64,000 bases of DNA, from NCBI GenBank assembly GCA_900696515.1, contig CAADGK010000015.1, positions 62,001 to 126,000 on the forward strand. The letters run 5' to 3'. The notes beneath the pieces are model-generated. The model ran no database searches, had not been told where the DNA came from, and saw nothing but the letters and a program-made list of their open reading frames with translations. The position numbers and the translations under genes are program-made. Position 1 is the stretch's first letter. Every line of letters starts with the position of its first letter. Source of the stretch: an uncultured Nitrosospira sp. Lineage in GTDB: Bacteria > Nitrospirota > Nitrospiria > Nitrospirales > Nitrospiraceae. Below are positions 18,812-27,121 of the stretch, piece by piece.

Positions 18812-19939
18812 CTACGGTCTGCTTGGATTGTCGCCTCGGATGTTTGTTGTATGTGCATTTGCCGGAACGGGGACTGAGCATCCTAAGCCGGGCTCCTGCC
18901 AAGGCTGAAGGGTGGGGCCGTCGTAGCGATAGCCGCCTTGAACGGGATCGGTAGCCAGGAGCAACGGTGTATCCAGATCCAACACCTCGAAGCCTTTCAT
19001 GCCCAAGACCATGCTGAATGAACAGCCCATGGCGATGCGTGATTCGAGCATGCCGCCGATCATCAGCTTCAACCCGGAATTTAGGGTAAGGGATACAATT
19101 TCCGCTGCCTCCAGGACACCGGTTTTCATGATCTTGATGTTGATATAGTCGGCTGCGCCTTGGGTGATAACCCTGCGCGCATCGTCGAGCGAACGCACGG
19201 ACTCATCGGCGGCAACGGGAATGCCGGTGTCCCGACGAATGGCGACGAGACTGTCGAGGTCGTCCCGTACGACCGGTTGTTCCAGCAGGACGATCACACC
19301 GCCGAATCGTCGAACCCCATCGACGAATGCCAAGCACTCCGCCCGCGTAAACCCCTGATTGCCGTCACCGATGAATGAAATGCCGGGTAATGCACGGTGG
19401 AGGGTTTCGAGCCGATGGACATCTGCATCGACATCGTTGCCGACTTTCATCTTAAACAGGCGAAAGCCACGTTCATACCAACTACGGGCAAGGGACAAGG
19501 TCTTGTCCTGGGTGGCGATCGGAATCGTGATATCGGTGACGCGTGGACGCACATCGGCACCGCCCCAGATTCTCCATAGATGGATCGTTATGGTACGGCA
19601 GTATGCATCGAGCAAGGCGGTTTCGATCGCGCAACGCGCAGCCGGTTGGGACGGGGCTTGTTCCGCCAGGTGACGGCTTAATGCGCGGTAGTCATGAACG
19701 GGTTGGCCAATGAGCGAAGGCGCAAGGCGTGCGAGGGTTTGGAGGCAGGATTCACGATCTTCGCCGCCGACTTCAGGAAATGGCGCTGCTTCTCCGTAGC
19801 CCTCCGTACTGTCGTTGAGTCTGATGCGGACAAAGACGTTTTCCGCGACGGTCCGCGAACCCGTCGCCACGACGAAGGGATCCGTGGTTGGTATGTCGAT
19901 CGGCCAGAACGTGACGTCTTCGATGTGATCGTGCTTCAT
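18812..19939 (-). CDS. Dipeptide epimerase (enolase superfamily, L-Ala-D/L-Glu type)
   Basis: This encodes 375 residues. The enolase-superfamily barrel shows the FKMKVG motif (the KxK catalytic lysine pair, about residue 165) and metal ligands in GDGNQGF, LEQPV and ADESV. The opposite lysine lies in INIKIMKTG (about residue 270). The N-terminal capping domain includes GYGEAAPFPEV. These are the hallmarks of dipeptide epimerases acting on cell-wall-derived L-Ala-D-Glu. An o-succinylbenzoate synthase or muconate cycloisomerase is less likely given the motif set. It is last in the grpE-dnaK-dnaJ-rsmE series, 15 bases after rsmE. Confidence 0.82.
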   Translation of the reverse strand: MKHDHIEDVTFWPIDIPTTDPFVVATGSRTVAENVFVRIRLNDSTEGYGEAAPFPEVGGEDRESCLQTLARLAPSLIGQPVHDYRALSRHLAEQAPSQPAARCAIETALLDAYCRTITIHLWRIWGGADVRPRVTDITIPIATQDKTLSLARSWYERGFRLFKMKVGNDVDADVHRLETLHRALPGISFIGDGNQGFTRAECLAFVDGVRRFGGVIVLLEQPVVRDDLDSLVAIRRDTGIPVAADESVRSLDDARRVITQGAADYINIKIMKTGVLEAAEIVSLTLNSGLKLMIGGMLESRIAMGCSFSMVLGMKGFEVLDLDTPLLLATDPVQGGYRYDGPTLQPWQEPGLGCSVPVPANAHTTNIRGDNPSRP

Positions 19940-19954
19940 GACGATCAGGTTCGG

Positions 19955-20695
19955 TTAGCCCAGTTTGCCAAGGCGCGACTGGAGAATGCTGATCGCCGCG
20001 ATGGCAGCGGTTTCAGCTCGGAGGATCTGTTGACCGAGGGTTAGGGGTTCAACTCCTCCTTTACCGGCTATCTCCATCTCTTCTGTGCTCCAGCCTCCTT
20101 CCGGTCCGATCAAAAGAAGGAGGGAGTTGTTCGTACCTTGTGGAAGTGCGGCCCTTTGCAGGCTCTGCCCATGTTGCCGTTCGGCAAGCATAAGGATCGT
20201 GCAGCTCATCCCACTACGTGCGAGAACGGTTGGGAGTGACTGTGGCCTGGCAATTGTCGGCACGCGCCATTGTTCTGATTGCTGAGCGGCTTCCAGTGCG
20301 ATGCGTTGCCATCGGGAGAGTTGATGATCGAGGCGATCAGGTTTGAGTTGCACGATACTGTGTCGGCTTTCAATGGGGATGATCTCTTGCACGCCAAGTT
20401 CGGTAGCCTTTTGAATCACCCAATCCATTTTCTCACCTTTGAGCAGTGACTGACCTAGAACCAGGCGAGGCGCGACGTGGACAGGCTCGTGCAAGATTTC
20501 GAGGATCTGTCCGACGACGGATTGTTTGGAGATGCCAGTGACTTCAGCCCGGTATCTGGTGCCTTGGCCATTGCTGAACCAGAGGCATTCACCGCTTTCA
20601 ATACGGAGGCTGTTCCTGATGTGAGTGAGCAGATCACCAGCAATCGAAATGGTGGGAGGTGTCACGCACTCGGGAGCAACGAAAAAGACAGGCAT
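19955..20695 (-). CDS. rsmE: 16S rRNA (uracil(1498)-N3)-methyltransferase RsmE
   Basis: This encodes 246 residues. RsmE methylates N3 of U1498 in 16S rRNA using S-adenosylmethionine. The SPOUT knot signatures are present: LGQSLLKGEKMDWVIQKATELGV in the middle, IPIESRHSIV, LLIGPEGGWS near residue 194, and TLGQQILRAETAAIAA at the C-terminus. It lies 32 bases after dnaJ on the same strand, an arrangement known in other bacteria. Confidence 0.95.
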   Translation of the reverse strand: MPVFFVAPECVTPPTISIAGDLLTHIRNSLRIESGECLWFSNGQGTRYRAEVTGISKQSVVGQILEILHEPVHVAPRLVLGQSLLKGEKMDWVIQKATELGVQEIIPIESRHSIVQLKPDRLDHQLSRWQRIALEAAQQSEQWRVPTIARPQSLPTVLARSGMSCTILMLAERQHGQSLQRAALPQGTNNSLLLLIGPEGGWSTEEMEIAGKGGVEPLTLGQQILRAETAAIAAISILQSRLGKLG

Positions 20696-20727
20696 GCGGA
20701 CACAGGATTCAAGAGGGATTGTTTCGG

Positions 20728-21861
20728 CTATTCGAAAAACGTTTTCATCTTGTCGAAGAAGCCGTCGCCGTTGGGCTCCATGGACATGCCGCTTTCTTTG
20801 GCATACTCCATCAAGAGTTCTTTTTGTCGCGCCGTGAGTTTGGTGGGAATTTGAATCTTCATCGTATAGATCTGGTCGCCGGTCGTCCCTCCCTTGAGAC
20901 TGGGAATCCCCAATCCTTTTATGCGGAGGACTTTGTCATGTTGAGTGCCTGGCGGAACTTTGATGACGGTGTCTCCTTTGAGAGTCGGTACCTCGACTTT
21001 CCCTCCGAGTACAGCCGTGACCAGATTGATCGGGACATCACAGGAAATGTCGAGTCCTTTACGCTGAAAGATCTGATGAGGCTTGACGGTAATGGCCACA
21101 TAGAGATCCCCGGGGGGGCCGCCGTTAGGGCCATGTTCTCCTTCATTGGAGAGGCGGAGCCGCATTCCGGTTTCAATTCCAGCTGGGATGTGGACGGCGA
21201 TCGCACGTTCTTTGTACACCCGTTGGCGTCCCTGGCAGGTCGCGCAGGGTTCCGTGACGAAGTGTCCGGTGCCTTCGCATTGCCCGCAGGGACGGCTCAC
21301 ACTGAAGAACCCCTGCTGAAAACGAATCTGCCCCGCGCCTTTGCAGCTGGCGCAAGGCTTGATGGCCGTCGCAGATTTTGCTCCGGTGCCTTTGCAATCG
21401 GTACAGAGTTCCCAACGCGGAATCTTGAGTTTGGCTTCTTTCCCGTATACCGATTCCTCGAACGCAATTTCAAGATTGTATTGCAGGTCGTTACCGCGTT
21501 CAGTTCGACCGCCTCCCCCGGCTCTGGCTTGACCAAAGAAGTCTTCGAAGATGTCGTTGAAGACGTCGCCAAATCCGCCTCGGCCAAAGTCAAACCCGTC
21601 AAAACCAGGGCCACCCTGCTGGCCTCCGGCGTGGCCGAACATGTCGTAGCGTTTCCGCTTCTCCTGATCGCTCAGGGTTTCGTAGGCTTCATTGATTTCT
21701 TTGAACTTTTCTTCAGCGGACTTCTTTTGCTGTTCGCCTGTATGCAGGTCGGGGTGATGCTGGCGGGCTAACTTGCGATAAGCTTTCTTCAGCTCGTCGT
21801 CCGAGACATTCCGATCGACACCGAGGGTTTCGTAATAATCGCGCTTGGACACGGCGGCCAT
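20728..21861 (-). CDS. dnaJ: Chaperone protein DnaJ
   Basis: This encodes 377 residues. DnaJ stimulates DnaK ATPase activity and delivers clients. The J domain has HPD at residues 36-38. It is followed by a Gly/Phe-rich linker (GGPGFDGFDFGRGGFGD), four C-x2-C-x-G-x-G zinc modules starting at CTDCKGTG, and two C-terminal beta domains. It lies 73 bases downstream of dnaK on the same strand. Confidence 0.97.
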   Translation of the reverse strand: MAAVSKRDYYETLGVDRNVSDDELKKAYRKLARQHHPDLHTGEQQKKSAEEKFKEINEAYETLSDQEKRKRYDMFGHAGGQQGGPGFDGFDFGRGGFGDVFNDIFEDFFGQARAGGGGRTERGNDLQYNLEIAFEESVYGKEAKLKIPRWELCTDCKGTGAKSATAIKPCASCKGAGQIRFQQGFFSVSRPCGQCEGTGHFVTEPCATCQGRQRVYKERAIAVHIPAGIETGMRLRLSNEGEHGPNGGPPGDLYVAITVKPHQIFQRKGLDISCDVPINLVTAVLGGKVEVPTLKGDTVIKVPPGTQHDKVLRIKGLGIPSLKGGTTGDQIYTMKIQIPTKLTARQKELLMEYAKESGMSMEPNGDGFFDKMKTFFE

Positions 21862-21934
21862 TGTGAGTGAATGGTGACGCGCCCGAGTTCTCGATGGTAT
21901 CGAGAGCTCAGGCGCCTTGATGCGTTATTCTAGG

Positions 21935-23854
21935 CTATTTTTTATCTTTGTCTACTTCTTCAAATTCTGCGTCGACGACTTTTTCGTCGGGCTTCGTTTC
22001 ACTGGTAGTGCCGGTTGACGATGCACCCGGCTGTGGACCGGCTGAAGCGGCCGCTTTCTTATACATTTCTTCGGCTAACTTGTGCGAGGCCGTCATGAGG
22101 GATTGCGTCGCGGACTCGATGGCTTCGGCGTCGGTACCCTCCAAAGCTTTCTTGAGGGTTGCAATCGCATCCTGGATCTTCGTTTTCTCATCCGCGGAGA
22201 CCTTGTCGCCGTACTCCGTGAGATTTTTCTCGGTTTGATAGACCAGGTTATCACCCTGGTTCTTGGCTTCCGCCAATTTGCGGCGTTTCTTGTCGTCCTC
22301 GGTATGCGACTGCGCATCCCGAACAAGCTTTTCCACCTCGTCCTTGCTCAGACCGCTGGAGGCCGTGATCTTGATGGACTGCTCTTTCTGAGTGGCCAGG
22401 TCTTTGGCGGACACGTGGACAATGCCGTTTGCATCGATGTCAAAGGTGACTTCAATTTGCGGCATGCCGCGAGGCGCCGGCGGAATCCCGACCAGGTCGA
22501 ATTGTCCGAGCAGTTTGTTGTCATTCGCCATTTCCCGTTCGCCTTGGAAGACGCGAATGGTCACGGCCGTTTGGTTGTCGGCCGCAGTCGAGAACACTTG
22601 GCTCTTCTTGGTTGGAACCGTCGTGTTGCGTTCGATCAACTTGGTAAACACGCCGCCCAGCGTCTCAATTCCCAAGGACAACGGCGTGACGTCGAGGAGC
22701 AAGACGTCCTTGACTTCGCCTTTAAGGACGCCACCCTGAATGCCGGCTCCGATGGCAACGACTTCATCGGGGTTGACGCCACGGTGGGGCTCTTTCCCGA
22801 AGAAATCCTTCACGACCTGAATGACCTTCGGCATACGAGTCATGCCGCCGACCAAGACGATTTCTTGGATGTCCTTGGCGGTGACACCGGCATCGGACAA
22901 GGCCTTGCGGCAGGGTTCGATCGTTCGTTGAATGAGGTCGTCAACCAGCTGTTCCAGCTTGGCCCGCGTCAGTTTAGTGACCATATGCTTGGGGCCGCTG
23001 GCGTCCGCGGTAATGAACGGCAGATTGATTTCCGTTTCTTGGGACGACGAGAGTTCGATTTTGGCCCGTTCCGCCGATTCTTTCAGACGCTGGAGAGCCA
23101 TTCGGTCTTTTCGTAAGTCGATTCCCTGGTCTTTCTTGAACTCATCGACCAGCCAATCCATCACGCGGAGATCGAAATCGTCTCCACCGAGATAGGTGTC
23201 ACCGTTGGTCGACTTCACTTCGAAGACGCCTTCGCCGATTTCCAGGACGGAGACGTCGAAGGTGCCGCCGCCTAAGTCGTAGACGGCGATCCGTTCATCC
23301 TTCTTCTTGTCCAGGCCGTAGGCGAGGGATGCCGCCGTCGGTTCATTGATGATGCGGAGGACGGTCAGACCGGCGATTTGCCCGGCATCTTTGGTCGCCT
23401 GGCGTTGACTGTCGTCAAAATAGGCGGGAACGGTGATGACGGCCTCGGTGACTTTTTCGCCGAGGTAGTCTTCCGCCGTCTGCCGCATCTTTTGCAGAAT
23501 CATGGCGGACACTTCCGGCGGGCTATACTGTTTGCCGCGCAGTTCAACATGCGCGTCGCCGTTGTCGGCCTCGACGACCTTGTACGGGAGTCGCTTCATG
23601 GCTTCCTGGACTTCGCGGCTCTTGAACTTTCGCCCCATCAGTCGTTTGACCGAGAAAATGGTGTTCTCCGGATTGGTAATGGCTTGACGTTTAGCGATTT
23701 GGCCGACCAGCCGTTCACTCTTATCGGTGATGGCGACGACGGAAGGAGTGGTTCGACTTCCTTCGGCGTTGGCGATCACAACAGGATCACCGCCGCTCAT
23801 AATCGCCACGCAAGAGTTGGTGGTTCCGAGATCGATACCGATAACTTTACCCAT
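21935..23854 (-). CDS. dnaK: Chaperone protein DnaK (Hsp70)
   Basis: This encodes 639 residues. The nucleotide-binding domain begins [14 protein letters not shown] and contains [15 protein letters not shown] and [10 protein letters not shown]. The substrate-binding domain and helical lid follow, with a low-complexity tail ending in acidic and Lys residues. DnaK binds exposed hydrophobic segments in ATP-controlled cycles with DnaJ and GrpE, all encoded here in order grpE-dnaK-dnaJ. GGAG seven bases upstream supports ATG 23854. Confidence 0.98.
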   Translation of the reverse strand: MGKVIGIDLGTTNSCVAIMSGGDPVVIANAEGSRTTPSVVAITDKSERLVGQIAKRQAITNPENTIFSVKRLMGRKFKSREVQEAMKRLPYKVVEADNGDAHVELRGKQYSPPEVSAMILQKMRQTAEDYLGEKVTEAVITVPAYFDDSQRQATKDAGQIAGLTVLRIINEPTAASLAYGLDKKKDERIAVYDLGGGTFDVSVLEIGEGVFEVKSTNGDTYLGGDDFDLRVMDWLVDEFKKDQGIDLRKDRMALQRLKESAERAKIELSSSQETEINLPFITADASGPKHMVTKLTRAKLEQLVDDLIQRTIEPCRKALSDAGVTAKDIQEIVLVGGMTRMPKVIQVVKDFFGKEPHRGVNPDEVVAIGAGIQGGVLKGEVKDVLLLDVTPLSLGIETLGGVFTKLIERNTTVPTKKSQVFSTAADNQTAVTIRVFQGEREMANDNKLLGQFDLVGIPPAPRGMPQIEVTFDIDANGIVHVSAKDLATQKEQSIKITASSGLSKDEVEKLVRDAQSHTEDDKKRRKLAEAKNQGDNLVYQTEKNLTEYGDKVSADEKTKIQDAIATLKKALEGTDAEAIESATQSLMTASHKLAEEMYKKAAASAGPQPGASSTGTTSETKPDEKVVDAEFEEVDKDKK

Positions 23855-23910
23855 TGGTAGACTCCTTCCTTCTCAACAACGACGACAGAGGGTCGGTGCG
23901 TTGTCGTATC

Positions 23911-24477
23911 CTATTCGCTTGCTTGAGGTGGGCCTGACGAGACGCTGACCATGGCTGCCCGCAACACTCTGTCGTGCAATCGATACCCCTTTTGAAACTC
24001 CTCTAAGACCCGATTGGCCGGAACCTCGGCGGACGGCCCGTACGAGACGGCTTGATGGGTGTGAGGGTCAAACTCCTGGCCGGCGGTCTCGATGGCCAGC
24101 ACACCGAATTTGGCCAGGACGCCGGAGAGCTGCTTGAGAGTCAGTTCCACGCCCTGGGTGAGCGCTGAATCGCTTCCGTTTGTGGGAGCCGCCTTGATCG
24201 CCCGTTCCAAATTATCGACGACCGGCAGCAGTTCTTTCAGCAGTTGTTCATTGCCAAACCGGATCTGTTCACGCTGGTCACGCTGTGTGAGCCGCTTGTA
24301 ATTCTCAAACTCCGCCGCCAGCCGGAGATATTTCTCATTCAGTGCGGCGCATTCCTCAACCTTGGCCGCCAGCGCATCGTTGGCCGGGGAAGAGGCGGTT
24401 GCTGTATCAGGAGAGGCTCCTTCTAAGTTCTCGATTGTATTGGCGTTTGTATTTTCTTGTGCGTGATCTTCAGTCAT
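23911..24477 (-). CDS. grpE: Nucleotide exchange factor GrpE
   Basis: This encodes 188 residues. GrpE releases ADP from DnaK. A disordered acidic N-terminus precedes a long coiled coil (LNEKYLRLAAEFENYKRLTQRDQ) and the C-terminal beta domain with GQEFDPHTHQAVSY. It heads the heat-shock set. No hrcA gene is upstream and I found no CIRCE inverted repeat in 24478-24571, so repression by HrcA is not supported here. Confidence 0.96.
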   Translation of the reverse strand: MTEDHAQENTNANTIENLEGASPDTATASSPANDALAAKVEECAALNEKYLRLAAEFENYKRLTQRDQREQIRFGNEQLLKELLPVVDNLERAIKAAPTNGSDSALTQGVELTLKQLSGVLAKFGVLAIETAGQEFDPHTHQAVSYGPSAEVPANRVLEEFQKGYRLHDRVLRAAMVSVSSGPPQASE

Positions 24478-24571
24478 GTGGATACCTGTACAGCGGTGGA
24501 GATATCCATAAGAGAAAGGAAGTCAACGGGTCATCGAAAAATAAAATGAAATGAGACGGGCGATGGAATCC

Positions 24572-25369
24572 TTACACCCAGTGGTTGGGATAAGTCCCGC
24601 GGGCCCGGCGATACAGCAGTTCGAGTCCTTGGAGGGTCAAGAACGGTTCGATGTGCTGGATGGATTGCGCCTCTGATGCGATGACCTGGGCCAATCCACC
24701 CGTCGCGATCACAAACGAGGAATGTCCCATTTCGGCTGTGATTCGTTGAATAAGGGTATCCACGAGGCCGGCATACCCGAAGATGAGTCCGGACTGAATG
24801 CTGCCGGCGGTATCGGTGCCGATCACGGTTTTGGGTCGGACAAGTTCCACCTTGCTGAGCTTGGCTGCCCGGCTGAACAGCGCTTCAGCTGAAATTCCCA
24901 GACCCGGTGCAATCACACCGCCGAGGTAATCCCCCGTTCCGCTGACCGCGCAGAAGGTCGTCGCGGTGCCGAAATCAACGATGATGAGATCGCGACGGAA
25001 CTTTTCATACGCAGCGGCCGCATTGACGATGCGATCGCTTCCGATCTCTTTCGGATTCAGGTATTTCAGGGTGAGCCCGGTTTCGAGATCGGATGAGACG
25101 GTGATGGGAGTGCAGCCAAAGGACGTTTCAACCATCGATTCGAACGTCTCCGTGAGCGCGGGCACGACACTGGAAATGATGGCACCGGTAATATGTTCAG
25201 GGACTCGGCCGGTTCTGGCCATCAGACTGAGGCAGAGAACCCCGTACTCATCGGCCGTCTTCTTGGGGTCGGTCGCCAATCGCCAATGACTCAGGAGCGT
25301 CGGCCCCTCAAAGACTCCGGCGACGACGTTGGTATTGCCGATATCGATCGCAAGCAGCATGGAGCTCAT
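24572..25369 (-). CDS. coaX: Type III pantothenate kinase
   Basis: This encodes 265 residues. CoaX phosphorylates pantothenate in the first committed step of coenzyme A synthesis. The ASKHA fold shows LLAIDIGNTNVVAGVF at the N-terminus, IGSDRIVNAAAAYEKF and IIVDFGTATTFCAV in the middle, and VIATGGLA late. A second in-frame ATG is at 25360; neither has a clear Shine-Dalgarno. It follows birA by 24 bases in the valS-nadC-birA-coaX series. coaE, the last step of the pathway, is elsewhere in this window at 56.6 kb. Confidence 0.95.
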   Translation of the reverse strand: MSSMLLAIDIGNTNVVAGVFEGPTLLSHWRLATDPKKTADEYGVLCLSLMARTGRVPEHITGAIISSVVPALTETFESMVETSFGCTPITVSSDLETGLTLKYLNPKEIGSDRIVNAAAAYEKFRRDLIIVDFGTATTFCAVSGTGDYLGGVIAPGLGISAEALFSRAAKLSKVELVRPKTVIGTDTAGSIQSGLIFGYAGLVDTLIQRITAEMGHSSFVIATGGLAQVIASEAQSIQHIEPFLTLQGLELLYRRARGTYPNHWV

Positions 25370-25393
25370 TGTACTTCAGGCGGCAGGCCTTCG

Positions 25394-26233
25394 CTACTCT
25401 CTCAGATGAATCACATCGGCGGCGTGGACTTCGATGAGAGCGGGCGGGTGTGACCGGGGGGAGGCAGAGAGAGGGCGTACCTGTAACGCACCGTCGGCGG
25501 AAAGCGTTTCCGCCGTGCCAATGATATGCTGATCATTGGTGAACAGAACTTTCACCTGACGGCCCAGTGTGGCACAGCGAGTGAGGTAGGCCTGCCGCAG
25601 TCGGGCGGCCCCATGGGACTGCAGCTCGTCAAGACACTGTTCCAGTTCCCACAAGAGTTGCGCGATGAGTCGATTCCGGTCGATCGGTTGCGACACGGCT
25701 TCGATCAACGAGGCGGCGATCGGACGCAATTCCGCCGGAAATGATTGGAGCGGGACATTCACGTTCAGCCCGATTCCAATGATCACGATAGGGCCGTTGG
25801 TCGTCGTCAGGGTGCTCTCGCATAGTATCCCACCGACTTTGCGGTCCTGCAGGAGCAGGTCATTGGGCCATTTCAGTGCGAGCGGGATAGCAGCGACTTG
25901 TTGGGTCGCCTCGGCGACCGCCAGCGCTGTGACCAGTGGTACCCAGGATAACCATTGTGCGAGCGGGACGGTCTGGCTCTTCCCACGAACGATGAGGGAA
26001 CAATAGATGTTGAATCCAGGCGGGGAGAACCAGGCGCGCCCATGACGGCCATAACCGCCTGACTGTTGTTCGGCCATCACCAGTGTGCCATGTGCGGCGC
26101 CCTGTTGCGCAAGCGAGCTGGCTTCTCGATTGGTTGAAGGGAGATCCTGGTACAGATACAGGATCTGTCCCAGCGCCGTGGTGGCCAGGGTGCTACGAAT
26201 CGCATCGATGCTGAGCGGGGCAGAGGGCGCCAT
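25394..26233 (-). CDS. birA: Biotin--[acetyl-CoA-carboxylase] ligase
   Basis: This encodes 279 residues. BirA activates biotin with ATP and attaches it to the carrier protein of acetyl-CoA carboxylase. The catalytic domain has GGYGRHGRAWFSPPGFNIYCS (about residues 59-79) and LKWPNDLLLQDRKVGGIL, followed by a C-terminal SH3-like domain. The N-terminus is too short for the DNA-binding wing found in E. coli BirA, so it is probably the non-regulatory type. It is three bases after nadC. Confidence 0.95.
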   Translation of the reverse strand: MAPSAPLSIDAIRSTLATTALGQILYLYQDLPSTNREASSLAQQGAAHGTLVMAEQQSGGYGRHGRAWFSPPGFNIYCSLIVRGKSQTVPLAQWLSWVPLVTALAVAEATQQVAAIPLALKWPNDLLLQDRKVGGILCESTLTTTNGPIVIIGIGLNVNVPLQSFPAELRPIAASLIEAVSQPIDRNRLIAQLLWELEQCLDELQSHGAARLRQAYLTRCATLGRQVKVLFTNDQHIIGTAETLSADGALQVRPLSASPRSHPPALIEVHAADVIHLRE

Positions 26234-26236
26234 GGA

Positions 26237-27118
26237 TCAGCGATGCCGGCGTTGTGCACGTCGAGCCGATGTCATGGCAAGACTAATCGTGGCAGCCGGG
26301 GCGGAATGCGTCAAGGCGCCGATGGAGATTCGATCGGCGCCGGCTGCCGCCATGGCACGGACATTCTTCAGCGTGACCCCGCCCGAGACCTCAACCAGGG
26401 CGCGCTTGTTGATCAAGCCCACGGCGCGCCGAACCATGTCGGGTGCCATGTTGTCCAACAAAATCACGTCGGGTTTTCCTGCAATTGCCTGCCGAACCTC
26501 GGAGAGCGACTCCACTTCGACGATGATCGGGAGCGTGCCTGTTCGATGTCGCCGCGCGAGTCTACAGGCTGCTTCCACCGGCCGTCGATGCCGCCGAAGA
26601 AGAGCGAGATGGTTATCTTTGATCAGAATGCCGTCGCTCAAGGAGTACCGGTGGTTGGTTCCGCCACCCAGGGCAACCGCCCATTTCTGAAGGGTTCTCC
26701 AGCCGGGAAGCGTTTTTCTGGTATCCAGGATTCTGGTTGGGTAGTCGCGCACGGCTCGGCAGATTTGCTGTGTGAGGGTGGCGATCCCCGAGAGGTGCTG
26801 CAAGAAGTTAAGGGCAACCCGTTCGGCTTGCAAGATGGACCGTCCGTCCCCGTCGATCTGAAGCAGCCGTTCTCCGTTCTTCGCTCGGTCACCGTCCCGC
26901 TTGGAAACAGAGAGGCGGAGGGAGGGATCGACCATGAGAAAGGTTTGGATTGCTGCGGCCATTCCTGCAACAACCACAGGTTGTTGAGCGATGATCGTGG
27001 CCTTGGCCCGGATCAGCCTAGGGAAAAGGGCCGCAGTGGTCGCGTCTCCCAGGGCGAGATCTTCCTCAAGCCCCCGGCGCACCGCACGGCGGATTTCTGC
27101 AGCAGGCAGGGTGACCAT
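26237..27118 (-). CDS. nadC: Nicotinate-nucleotide diphosphorylase (carboxylating)
   Basis: This encodes 293 residues. NadC (quinolinate phosphoribosyltransferase) converts quinolinate and PRPP to nicotinate mononucleotide in de novo NAD synthesis. The motifs are TRKTLPGWR, NHRYSLSDGILIKDNH, and DVILLDNMAPD followed by VEVSGGVTLKN, in the expected order. It lies between valS (three-base gap) and birA (three-base gap), so co-expression is likely. Confidence 0.96.
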   Translation of the reverse strand: MVTLPAAEIRRAVRRGLEEDLALGDATTAALFPRLIRAKATIIAQQPVVVAGMAAAIQTFLMVDPSLRLSVSKRDGDRAKNGERLLQIDGDGRSILQAERVALNFLQHLSGIATLTQQICRAVRDYPTRILDTRKTLPGWRTLQKWAVALGGGTNHRYSLSDGILIKDNHLALLRRHRRPVEAACRLARRHRTGTLPIIVEVESLSEVRQAIAGKPDVILLDNMAPDMVRRAVGLINKRALVEVSGGVTLKNVRAMAAAGADRISIGALTHSAPAATISLAMTSARRAQRRHR

Positions 27119-27121
27119 CGG

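Noticed and set aside
24478-24571. CIRCE operator upstream of grpE
   Set aside because: No TTAGCACTC/GAGTGCTAA inverted repeat is present.
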